Shown: positions 30,189-38,696 of the stretch, in pieces | Numbering within the stretch: position 1 is the first letter of the stretch | Layout of the letters: every line of letters starts with the position of its first letter | Assembly (NCBI GenBank): GCA_913049845.1 | Contig: CAJWZE010000002.1 | Span: 1 to 64,000, forward strand | Length of the DNA: 64,000 bases | Origin: an uncultured Cryomorphaceae bacterium | Lineage (GTDB): Bacteria; Bacteroidota; Bacteroidia; Flavobacteriales; Schleiferiaceae | Reading direction: 5' to 3' | Translations under genes and position numbers: made by a program | The notes under the pieces: generated by a model | Told to the model about the DNA's origin: nothing | Seen by the model: only the letters and a program-made list of their open reading frames with translations | Databases searched by the model: none

Positions 30189-30220
30189 AAAAAAGCCCGA
30201 GCAACTGCTCGGGCTTTTTA
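30189..30220. terminator. Bidirectional intrinsic terminator
   Basis: AAAAAAGCCCGAGCAACTGCTCGGGCTTTTT. Confidence 0.88.
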
Positions 30221-30237
30221 AATTAAAACCGCTTGCT

Positions 30238-31587
30238 TTATTCCGTTGGATTTTCCAGCACGAAGTCTTCCATAAATTTGGTGGTGTATACACCTTCGCG
30301 AAACATCTTGTCCTTTACCAGTTGCTGGTGGAACGGAATGGTCGTTTTAATGCCTTCCACGATGAATTCATTCAATGCACGCTCCAATTTGTCGAGAGAC
30401 TCTTCACGAGTTCGTGCAGTTATGATGAGCTTTGCTATCATCGAATCATAGTACGGTGGAATAGCATAGCCACTGTAACAATGTGTATCTAAACGTACCC
30501 CGTGTCCGCCCGGAGCATGGAATGAAGTTATCATACCAGGCGAAGGACGGAATTCGTTAAACGCATCCTCTGCATTGATACGAACCTCAATGCTGTGCAT
30601 TTGGGGTAAGTAGTTTTTACCGGAAATTGGCTCACCAGCGGCTACTTTAATCTGCTCACGAATCAAATCAAAGCCAACTACTTGTTCGGTAATTGGGTGT
30701 TCTACTTGGATACGCGTGTTCATTTCCATGAAGTAGAAGTTTCTATCCTTATCGACAAGGAACTCTACGGTACCAGCACCTTCGTAAGCGATGTATTCTG
30801 CTGCCTTAACAGCTGCTTCACCCATCTTCTTACGGAGTTTATCCGTCATAAATGGCGAAGGTGTTTCTTCTACCAATTTCTGGTGACGACGCTGTACAGA
30901 ACAATCGCGCTCGCTCAAGTGACAAGCTTTACCGAAGCTGTCTCCGATGATTTGGATTTCAATATGGCGTGGCTCTAGAATGAGCTTCTCCATATACATA
31001 CCGTCATTACCAAAGGCAGCGGCGGCTTCTCGGCGAGCACTGTCCCAGGCGCTTTTGAGTTCACTTTGCTCTAAGATGGCACGCATACCCTTACCACCAC
31101 CACCGGCAGTCGCTTTAATCATTACTGGATAGCCAATCTCGCGGGCTTTAGTAACTGCGTCTTCATAGGTTTCAAGAATACCTTCAGAACCTGGCACACA
31201 AGGTACGCCGGCTTCTTTCATCGTCTCTTTCGCAGTTGCTTTATCACCCATTTTATCGATTTGATCGCCAGAAGCGCCGATAAACTTGATGCCGTGCTCA
31301 GCACATATGCGAGAGAATTTTGCGTTCTCACTCAAGAAACCGTATCCCGGGTGAATAGCGTCAGCGTTGGTAATCTCTGCAGCAGCAATGATGTTTGGAA
31401 TGCTTAGGTAGCTTTCTGAAGATGCCGCAGGACCGATACATACGGCCTCGTCTGCGAAACGAACGTGTAATGAATCTGCATCTGCGCTTGAATAAACGGC
31501 CACCGTTTTGATGCCCATTTCTTTACAGGTACGAATCACGCGAAGTGCGATCTCACCCCTATTAGCAATGAGTACTTTCTTAAACAT
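30238..31587 (-). CDS. accC: Acetyl-CoA carboxylase biotin carboxylase subunit
   Basis: [53 protein letters not shown]. Confidence 0.98.
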   Translation of the reverse strand: MFKKVLIANRGEIALRVIRTCKEMGIKTVAVYSSADADSLHVRFADEAVCIGPAASSESYLSIPNIIAAAEITNADAIHPGYGFLSENAKFSRICAEHGIKFIGASGDQIDKMGDKATAKETMKEAGVPCVPGSEGILETYEDAVTKAREIGYPVMIKATAGGGGKGMRAILEQSELKSAWDSARREAAAAFGNDGMYMEKLILEPRHIEIQIIGDSFGKACHLSERDCSVQRRHQKLVEETPSPFMTDKLRKKMGEAAVKAAEYIAYEGAGTVEFLVDKDRNFYFMEMNTRIQVEHPITEQVVGFDLIREQIKVAAGEPISGKNYLPQMHSIEVRINAEDAFNEFRPSPGMITSFHAPGGHGVRLDTHCYSGYAIPPYYDSMIAKLIITARTREESLDKLERALNEFIVEGIKTTIPFHQQLVKDKMFREGVYTTKFMEDFVLENPTE

Positions 31588-31608
31588 AACGAGAGTGTTT
31601 TCCCAGTT

Positions 31609-32091
31609 TTACGAAGGATCTACCAAAAACAATGGCTGATCGTATTCTATAGGGCTTTGATCGTCAACTAAAACTTTAACAATCTTTCCGCTAACTTCAC
31701 TTTCAATCTCGTTGAAAAGCTTCATTGCCTCGACGATACAAAGCACATCGCCTGGCTTAATCTCAGAACCAACTTTAACGAAAGCATCTTGGTCTGGAGA
31801 AGGACTACGGTAGAATGTTCCAATCATTGGCGACTTCACCTCGATATAGTTGCTGTTGTCCTCTGCCGGAGCTTCTGTAGCTGGTGCTGTAGCTGGTGCT
31901 GTAGCTGGTGCTGGCGCTGTGGCAACAGGCATTGCAGCTTGAGGCGCAACGGTTTGAATAATAGTGGGCTGGTCAGAACCCTCTGATGCCGTTTTAATAT
32001 TAATCTTGAAATTTTCAGTTTCTAGACTCACTTCTTGAGCACCGCTTTTAGCAACGAATTTGATGAGTGCTTGGATTTCTTTCAAGTCCAT
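31609..32091 (-). CDS. accB: Biotin carboxyl carrier protein of acetyl-CoA carboxylase
   Basis: [10 protein letters not shown] biotinylation site; Pro/Ala linker; adjacent accC. Confidence 0.97.
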   Translation of the reverse strand: MDLKEIQALIKFVAKSGAQEVSLETENFKINIKTASEGSDQPTIIQTVAPQAAMPVATAPAPATAPATAPATEAPAEDNSNYIEVKSPMIGTFYRSPSPDQDAFVKVGSEIKPGDVLCIVEAMKLFNEIESEVSGKIVKVLVDDQSPIEYDQPLFLVDPS

Positions 32092-32124
32092 GATCTTGTA
32101 TATTTTGGTATACGAATTTACAAG

Positions 32125-33117
32125 TTATTTTTTATCGATGGCCCATTTTACCCAAATGGCTCCCCATGTAAAGCCGCCACCGAATGCTGCAAAGAAGATG
32201 TTATCACCTTTCTTGAACTTATCTCTAAAGTCCCAAAGTCCCAAGGGAATGGTTGCAGAGGTGGTATTTCCGTAGTTCTGAATGTTGATGACCACTTTTT
32301 CACTAGTGAGTCCCATACGACGAGCAGTGGCGTCGATAATTCTTAGGTTGGCTTGGTGGGGAACCAAATAGGCCACATCATCTCCAGTGAGTCCGTTTTT
32401 TTCTAAAAGTTCCGCAGAAGTATCCGCCATACGACTCACTGCAAAGCGGAAGACGCTTTGTCCTTCTTGACGGATGGCGTGTTGTTTATTATCGATGGTC
32501 TCATGAGACGGTGGAAGGAAAGATCCACCTGCTTCAATGCGCAAGAAATCTCGACCTGTTGCATCGGTGCGTAGTAACTCGTCTTGAACACCTAAACCTT
32601 CATCGTTTGGTTCCATGAGCACTACTCCACATCCGTCGCCAAAGAGAATACAAGTTTTGCGGTCAGTATAGTCCACTATAGAACTCATGACATCAGAGCC
32701 TACGACCAAAACTTTCCTGTATTTACCGGATTCGATGTATGCAGCGGCATTACTTACGGCATACAGGAAGGAAGAACATGCGGCCTGTAAATCAAAAGCG
32801 TAGGCATTCTTTGCACCAATTTCTTGGGCGATATATGCTGAGGTTATAGCAACAGGCATATCTGCTGTAACCGAAGCTAAGATTACGAGATCAACGTCTT
32901 CAACGCTCACTCCGTACTCTTCCTTCATGGCTTCAACGGCTTTGATTGCGAGATAAGATGCTCCTCGGCCTTCTTCTGGCTTGAGGATACGGCGTTCCTT
33001 AATTCCCGTCCGTGTGGTAATCCATTCGTCGTTTGTTTCGACGATGGTTTCCAACTCGGCATTCGTAAGAACATACTCCGGAACATACCCTCCGATAGCT
33101 GTAATTGCTGCTTTCAT
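32125..33117 (-). CDS. fabH: Beta-ketoacyl-ACP synthase III
   Basis: TNDEWITTRTGIKERR; AFDLQAACSSFLYAV; VPHQANLRIIDAT; NIQNYGNTTSATIPL. Confidence 0.98.
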   Translation of the reverse strand: MKAAITAIGGYVPEYVLTNAELETIVETNDEWITTRTGIKERRILKPEEGRGASYLAIKAVEAMKEEYGVSVEDVDLVILASVTADMPVAITSAYIAQEIGAKNAYAFDLQAACSSFLYAVSNAAAYIESGKYRKVLVVGSDVMSSIVDYTDRKTCILFGDGCGVVLMEPNDEGLGVQDELLRTDATGRDFLRIEAGGSFLPPSHETIDNKQHAIRQEGQSVFRFAVSRMADTSAELLEKNGLTGDDVAYLVPHQANLRIIDATARRMGLTSEKVVINIQNYGNTTSATIPLGLWDFRDKFKKGDNIFFAAFGGGFTWGAIWVKWAIDKK

Positions 33118-33171
33118 CGTGCTTTCTTAAGTGGGCTAAAATAAACGGTCTATTTTTAAAACTTTATTTAA

Positions 33172-33207
33172 AACAGAAAAAGTAGCCTTTTAAGGGGCTA
33201 CTTGTCT
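33172..33207 (-). terminator. Intrinsic terminator downstream of rpmF
   Basis: Minus strand AAGTAGCCCCTTAAAAGGCTACTTTTTCTGTTTT. Confidence 0.65.
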
Positions 33208-33234
33208 GTAAATCATTCATTTGTTAGGAAAAGC

Positions 33235-33417
33235 TTATGCTTTTTCCATTACAACTTTACCCTTGTAGTAAAGTTTTCCTTCGTACCAGTGCGCACGATG
33301 ATAAAGGTGTGTTTCGCCAGTAGTCGGGCAAATCGCTAATTGCTGATCGGCCGCTTTGTAGTGAGTTCTGCGCTTGTCTCTTCTAGTGCTTGACTGTCTG
33401 CGCTTAGGATGTGCCAT
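33235..33417 (-). CDS. rpmF: 50S ribosomal protein L32
   Basis: [43 protein letters not shown]. Confidence 0.97.
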   Translation of the reverse strand: MAHPKRRQSSTRRDKRRTHYKAADQQLAICPTTGETHLYHRAHWYEGKLYYKGKVVMEKA

Positions 33418-33426
33418 ATCTAAATA

Positions 33427-33948
33427 CTATTTATTATTTAACAAATTTTTTAATTGATCCCATCTAGGATCAGTCTTGTTTTCTTTTTCATCTGCTATCA
33501 AATTCTCAAGGCCGTTTCCAGCATTCGGTCCATTAAGTTTAGCTGGAATACTTAAAATTACTAATTCATACAAGTATTGAGCAATATTAAACGAATTTTC
33601 GCCGTGAGGCAATATGAGTAATTCATCATTTTCCCCGCTGTATTCCTCACCAAACTTAACCTGCATGGAGAAACTATTTTGCAGTTCTTGGGTGAAGGCC
33701 TCGTTTGTTACGTCGCAAGGTGCTGTGATGCTTCCGTTGAAGGAAAGGTCCAAATCAAGAACAGTTTCACTTTTCAACATTTTCATCTGCGCTACGCCTT
33801 TTAAGTCGCTGTATTCTGAGAATTCAAAAAGTCTAAAGAACGTATCATTCAAATTGTAATTAAACTCGTGATAACCAATCTTTAAGCCACTAAACGTTAC
33901 AGCAAAGTCTTTGGTCTTCATAAGTTCTCTGTCTGAATGAGCGTGCAA
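33427..33948 (-). CDS. DUF177 / YceD family protein
   Basis: Adjacent to rpmF; LDLSFNGSITAPCDVTNEAFTQELQNSFSMQVKFGEEY; ENKTDPRWDQLKNLLNNK. Confidence 0.88.
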   Translation of the reverse strand: MHAHSDRELMKTKDFAVTFSGLKIGYHEFNYNLNDTFFRLFEFSEYSDLKGVAQMKMLKSETVLDLDLSFNGSITAPCDVTNEAFTQELQNSFSMQVKFGEEYSGENDELLILPHGENSFNIAQYLYELVILSIPAKLNGPNAGNGLENLIADEKENKTDPRWDQLKNLLNNK

Positions 33949-33972
33949 AGATATTCAAATTGTTGAAAACTT

Positions 33973-35352
33973 CTAACGCCTCTCCTTTTGTTTTTTGATT
34001 GGATTTGCCGTGATTTCATCGTAGACTTTGCGTCTGTTGACGATATCTATCGCCGCGAAAACCGATGTTCTAAACGACGCTTCGTTTGCTTTGTTTTGAC
34101 CGGAAATGTGCATAGCTGTGCCGTGGTCAGGAGAAGTTCGCACTACAGTGAGCCCTGATGTATAATTAGTGCCACTACCCATAGCTAATGCTTTGAATGG
34201 CGTAAGAACCTGGTCGTGGTACATACCTAGTACGGCATCAAACTTTTGATCAAACCCTTTGCCAAAGAATCCGTCTGCGGGGAATGGACCGCGCACAATA
34301 GCTCCTTTTACATCAGCCTTATCAATGGCAGGCTTTATGATATCTACTTCTTCAGAACCAATTGTGCCAAATTCACCTGCATGTGGATTTAAACCTAAAA
34401 CCGCTATGCTAGGTTTAATGCAACCAAAGTCGCGCTTCAAGCTTTTTACAAGCAATTCAATTGCCGCTGTAACCTTTTCTTCAATCAAGGATTCAGCAAT
34501 CTTGCTAACAGGCACGTGACCGGTTACAGTAGCAACCCTCAGAGCATCAGAAGCGAGAATCATAAGTACTTCATCGTCAAATGCCTCGGCAAGGTATCCG
34601 GTATGCCCAGTAAAACCATCTACAGAAGCAGCAATGTTGTGCTTGTTGATAGGAGCTGTAACAATGGCGTCAATATTACCGGCCTTAGCAGCTTCTATTG
34701 CGGCATCTATACTTTTTAGTGCATAAGATCCGCTTACATCTGTGGGTGTTCCGAGGTTCATTTCAACATTGTCGTCCCAAGTAGTAACAAGGTTGGCTTT
34801 CTTGTCTTTAATATCCTCGATAGAATCACAAATGTAGAAATTAAAGTCTTTTATTTTCAACGCATTCTTATGGTAAGATGCTACTTTGCTTGAAGCAAAA
34901 ACTACAGGGGTACATAGGTCGAGAAACTCTTTGTTTTCGAGTGTCTTCATAATAAGCTCGAAGCCAATACCATTTAGGTCTCCACAGGTAATACCAATAG
35001 TTGGTTTTTCGAAGACTGGTAGTTGTACTTCGTGTAATGGGCTTCGTTCAACTGAGCCATTGAACAGATCCGCTTGATCCTTGAGTAATTGCGTTTCTTC
35101 CTCAGAAACTGGGGCCGCCTTTACATTCTTTGCGGGGGTTTTTTGCTTATTTCGATTTCGATTCCTATTTCGGTTGCGTCCTTTGCTTTCAGGGTTACCC
35201 TCTGCATTGTTCTTTGCAGCACCCTCTTTGGAGCGATTAGATTCACTACTTTCTTCCTTAAGTTTGCGATTTCGGTTGCGATTTCTATTATTTCCTTCGC
35301 GACCTTCTTCTTTTTTTCCCAATTTTGGTGCGTTCTCCTTGTTTTCGCTCAT
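33973..35352 (-). CDS. pdxA: 4-hydroxythreonine-4-phosphate dehydrogenase with ~115-aa low-complexity Arg/Asn-rich N-terminal extension
   Basis: Catalytic domain GITCGDLNGIGFELIMKTL, TAPINKHNIAASVDGFTGHTGYLAE, GMYHDQVLTPFKAL, RTSPDHGTAMHISG; N-terminus contains NNRNRNRNRK and GRNRNRNRNRNK. Confidence 0.92.
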   Translation of the reverse strand: MSENKENAPKLGKKEEGREGNNRNRNRNRKLKEESSESNRSKEGAAKNNAEGNPESKGRNRNRNRNRNKQKTPAKNVKAAPVSEEETQLLKDQADLFNGSVERSPLHEVQLPVFEKPTIGITCGDLNGIGFELIMKTLENKEFLDLCTPVVFASSKVASYHKNALKIKDFNFYICDSIEDIKDKKANLVTTWDDNVEMNLGTPTDVSGSYALKSIDAAIEAAKAGNIDAIVTAPINKHNIAASVDGFTGHTGYLAEAFDDEVLMILASDALRVATVTGHVPVSKIAESLIEEKVTAAIELLVKSLKRDFGCIKPSIAVLGLNPHAGEFGTIGSEEVDIIKPAIDKADVKGAIVRGPFPADGFFGKGFDQKFDAVLGMYHDQVLTPFKALAMGSGTNYTSGLTVVRTSPDHGTAMHISGQNKANEASFRTSVFAAIDIVNRRKVYDEITANPIKKQKERR

Positions 35353-36746
35353 TAGAAGTTACTTAAGAAATCATATAATAGACGAACGCCAATACCTGTT
35401 CCGCCCTCCACTTGGTAGCCAACACGCTTACTCAAATGAGCAGGTCCTGCGATGTCGAGGTGGATGTATGGATAATCTGTGAAATGCTCTAAAAACTTGC
35501 CTGCACTTATTGCCCCGGCTTCTGGCCCGCCAATATTTTTAAGATCTGCAATAGAGCTTTTTAGTAAGTCTTTGTATTCCTCCCAGAAAGGAAATTCGAC
35601 CACACGCTCTCGTGTTCTAAAGCCACTGGTTTGCAATGCCTCCATTTTCTCTTTCGAAGCATTACCCATTCCTACGATAGCATAGCGTCCAATAGCTCTA
35701 GCCGCTGCGCCCGTAAGTGTGGCTAGATCAATAACTAACTCTGGGTTATAGCGCTTGGCGTAGATTAAAGCGTCGGATAGAATCAATCGGCCTTCAGCAT
35801 CTGTATTGATTACTTCAACTGTAGTTCCGTCAGAGATGGTGATTACGTCTCCTGGCGTCACAGCATTTTTGCCAGGACGGTTGTCTGTGGCAGGCACCAA
35901 GCCAATAACATTAACGGGGAGCTGTGCTTCTGCGATGGCACTCATTGTTCCGATCACTGCCGCTGCACCTCCCATATCACTTTTCATAGTATCCATAAAG
36001 TTGCTCGGCTTCAGGCTAAGTCCTCCGGTATCGTAAACGACACCTTTACCAACAAGAACTACTGGTTTCTCGTTCGTCGCACTTTCGCCTTTATATTCCA
36101 TAATAGTGAATGTCGGAGGTTCTACAGATCCATAGTTTACTCCGAGAAGTCCGCCCATTTTTAGGCTTTCGATTTGTTTTTTCTCCAACACCTCTACCGA
36201 AAATCCGTGACGTTTTCCTGCTGCTTTCGCTTCTTCAGCAAGTTTTGTCGCAGTTAGATCAATTACGGGACGATTCACTAAGTCACGGGCCAATAAAGTA
36301 CCTAAGGTGGAGTATTTAATGCGTTGGATATTCTCCGCATTCTCGTCTTCTACGAATATTTTAGTAAGACTGTTGCGGCGTTTCTGGGCATCACTAAAGA
36401 ACTTTAGAAATTGATAATTACCCAAGATAGCGCCTTCGCACACCTCTGCTTGAAAAGGCCCTTCGAGTTTTATACTGTCTAGACCGAGGCCATTTACATG
36501 GCTGGCAAGTGCATTGCCAGCGAGACGCATTTTTTCGGCGCGTTCGTTTGATTCGAGTTCTTTGGTTAATTGAAAGGCCCAAATAGTAGATGAGCCGTCT
36601 TGTAATTCCATCCAGCTTTCTTCGAATTTTGCACCGATGAATTCAAGGCGGTTCTGAAGCGTTTCTGATATGCCTAGTTTATCTCCTTTCTTATAAACAA
36701 TTGCCACTGGGCCATTGTAATCAGGAGTATAGGTAGTGATGTTCAT
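35352..36746 (-). CDS. Leucyl aminopeptidase (M17)
   Basis: VGKGVVYDTGGLSLKPSNFMDTMKSDMGGAAAV and NTDAEGRLILSDALIYA; start at MNITTYTPD. Confidence 0.95.
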   Translation of the reverse strand: MNITTYTPDYNGPVAIVYKKGDKLGISETLQNRLEFIGAKFEESWMELQDGSSTIWAFQLTKELESNERAEKMRLAGNALASHVNGLGLDSIKLEGPFQAEVCEGAILGNYQFLKFFSDAQKRRNSLTKIFVEDENAENIQRIKYSTLGTLLARDLVNRPVIDLTATKLAEEAKAAGKRHGFSVEVLEKKQIESLKMGGLLGVNYGSVEPPTFTIMEYKGESATNEKPVVLVGKGVVYDTGGLSLKPSNFMDTMKSDMGGAAAVIGTMSAIAEAQLPVNVIGLVPATDNRPGKNAVTPGDVITISDGTTVEVINTDAEGRLILSDALIYAKRYNPELVIDLATLTGAAARAIGRYAIVGMGNASKEKMEALQTSGFRTRERVVEFPFWEEYKDLLKSSIADLKNIGGPEAGAISAGKFLEHFTDYPYIHLDIAGPAHLSKRVGYQVEGGTGIGVRLLYDFLSNF

Positions 36747-36802
36747 AGAAAATTGATTATCTGTCAAATGTACTATTTTAACCAACCATAAAGAAGTACT
36801 CC

Positions 36803-37399
36803 ATGTTTACTGGAATTATTGAAAATTTAGGCTCTGTAGCCAAGATAGAAAAGCACAAAACGAATCTCGAATTTTACATTGAATCGAGCCTTGCTGCTGA
36901 GTTGAAAATTGATCAAAGTGTGGCACATAATGGCATTTGTCTGACTGTGGTAGAGACATTTGGCGACCGTACCTACAGGGTTACAGCCATTGATGAGACT
37001 ATAGCTAAAACTAATATTGGAGATTTGAAAGAAGGCGATAAGGTCAATATTGAGCGGTGCATGACCATTGGTGCTCGCTTGGATGGACATATTGTTCAAG
37101 GCCATATAGATCAAATTGGCGTTTGTGAAGGAGTCAGAGAGCAAGACGGCTCATGGATTTACGAGTTCTCGTACAATCCTTCATTAGGTAATGTTACGGT
37201 AGAAAAGGGTTCAATCACTGTGAATGGCACTTCTTTAACTGTGGTAAATTCTATGGAAGGCGGATTTAGCGTAGCCATTATTCCATACACTTACGAAAAC
37301 ACGGTATTTCATTCCCTCAGTAAAGGAGATAGGGTTAACTTAGAGTTTGATGTCATCGGGAAATATGTTGCCCGAATGATGGAAGGTTACAAGAAATGA
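36803..37399 (+). CDS. ribE: Riboflavin synthase (alpha chain)
   Basis: MFTGIIENLGSVAKIEK; VAHNGICLTVVE; GHIVQGHIDQIG; SITVNGTSLTV. Confidence 0.97.
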   Translation: MFTGIIENLGSVAKIEKHKTNLEFYIESSLAAELKIDQSVAHNGICLTVVETFGDRTYRVTAIDETIAKTNIGDLKEGDKVNIERCMTIGARLDGHIVQGHIDQIGVCEGVREQDGSWIYEFSYNPSLGNVTVEKGSITVNGTSLTVVNSMEGGFSVAIIPYTYENTVFHSLSKGDRVNLEFDVIGKYVARMMEGYKK

Positions 37400-37415
37400 G
37401 AGGACTGGAAAAATT

Positions 37416-37707
37416 GGTGAATTTGACGTCGTGTGTATTGCAGTTGATGGACTAGTTTCTTAATCTGAAAAGTTAGTTCCAGATGTCAAGGTAACGGGTT
37501 TTTGTGCACGCCAAACAGTTGTTGAGTGGTGCAAAGAGTCAAACCCGGACGGGTTTTTATGGATATGGAAATGCCAGGTGCTCTCGGCTTGGATGTTACC
37601 CATCAGATCAAAGTTTTTTTTGGCATATTTTGTTTGTTACTGCACATAGCCGTTGCAGTCTAGATATCTTTGATACCGTTGTGAATCTCGCGGTAAATGG
37701 AGCATAG
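37416..37707 (+). pseudogene. Decayed response-regulator receiver domain remnant (LytTR/CheY-like), one stop and two frameshifts
   Basis: Stitched reading: GEFDVVCIAVDGLVS*SEKLVPDVKVTGFCARQTVVEWCKESNPD / VFMDMEMPGALGLDVTHQIK / HILFVTAHSRCSLDIFDTVVNLAVNGA; MDMEMPG and FVTAH receiver motifs. Confidence 0.75.
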
Positions 37708-37739
37708 TGGAACCTTAAATTATCTTATCGGAAATCGAT

Positions 37740-38696
37740 TTAGAGTAGCGTAAACCTGCGCACATCCATATTCCCACCACAGAGTATAATTCCCGTTTTT
37801 CCATTTGTTTCCTCGCGCATTGCGGCAGCCACTCCTGTCCCTGCCGATGGCTCAATCAACTGCTTAATTGTTTCTAAACAGGTGTGCCAACCCTCTTGAA
37901 TTTCATCTTCGGTTAGCAATGTGATGCGCTCCACGTGTTTGTGTATGATTGGAAAGTTTTTGTGGCCTAATGATGTTTTCAGGCCGTCAGCTATAGTATT
38001 GGTAGATTTTGCCGGTATCCATTTTCCTGAGGTGAAGCTTTTAAAAGCATCGTCGGCAATGGAGGGCTCACATCCAATAACCTTCGCCTTTCCGAAATAG
38101 CTATTGGCCAATGCAGCTCCAGCGAGTAATCCACCTCCACCCACTGGTACGAAAATCTGACTGAGGTCCGGGTGTTCCTGCAATAATTCATAGGTTGCCG
38201 TCGCTTGGCCAGCGATGATATCGTAGTTGTCATAAGGGTGGATTAATAATGCCCCGGTGTCCTGTCGAACTTGTTCAGCAGTAGTTTCTCTAGCTTCAAG
38301 GGTAGATTCGCAAAAAGTTACAATACCGCCATAATACTTTACTGATGCTATTTTCGCTTTTGGCGCATTTGAGGGCATAATCACATAGGCTTTTGCGCCA
38401 ATCTGTGCAGCCGCCCAGCTCAAGGCCGCTCCATGGTTTCCTGAGCTGTGAGTAAGTAGGCCATTTTTAAGGGCTTCTTCTCTGTGCACGAGTACCGTAT
38501 TCATCGCACCCCTTGCTTTAAAAGCACCAGTCATCTGAAGATGCTCGCATTTTAAATAGAAATCTCCACCAGCGAGATTATTGAACATTGGAGATTTAAG
38601 AACGGGAGTTCTTGAAATATATGGCGCAATACGTATTGCAGCACTTTTAATATCTGCTGCTGACGGAATAGCGGTATGTGAAGTGACAGTGCTCAT
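37740..38696 (-). CDS. PLP-dependent threonine/serine dehydratase (fold type II; serine racemase-like)
   Basis: YLKCEHLQMTGAFKARGAMN; SSGNHGAALSWAA; VPVGGGGLLAG. Confidence 0.93.
   Translation of the reverse strand: MSTVTSHTAIPSAADIKSAAIRIAPYISRTPVLKSPMFNNLAGGDFYLKCEHLQMTGAFKARGAMNTVLVHREEALKNGLLTHSSGNHGAALSWAAAQIGAKAYVIMPSNAPKAKIASVKYYGGIVTFCESTLEARETTAEQVRQDTGALLIHPYDNYDIIAGQATATYELLQEHPDLSQIFVPVGGGGLLAGAALANSYFGKAKVIGCEPSIADDAFKSFTSGKWIPAKSTNTIADGLKTSLGHKNFPIIHKHVERITLLTEDEIQEGWHTCLETIKQLIEPSAGTGVAAAMREETNGKTGIILCGGNMDVRRFTLL

Noticed and set aside
35081-35482. Plus-strand Phe/Arg/Leu-rich ORFs opposite pdxA N-terminus
   Set aside because: Antisense products of the Arg/Asn repeat coding region; low complexity, not membrane proteins.
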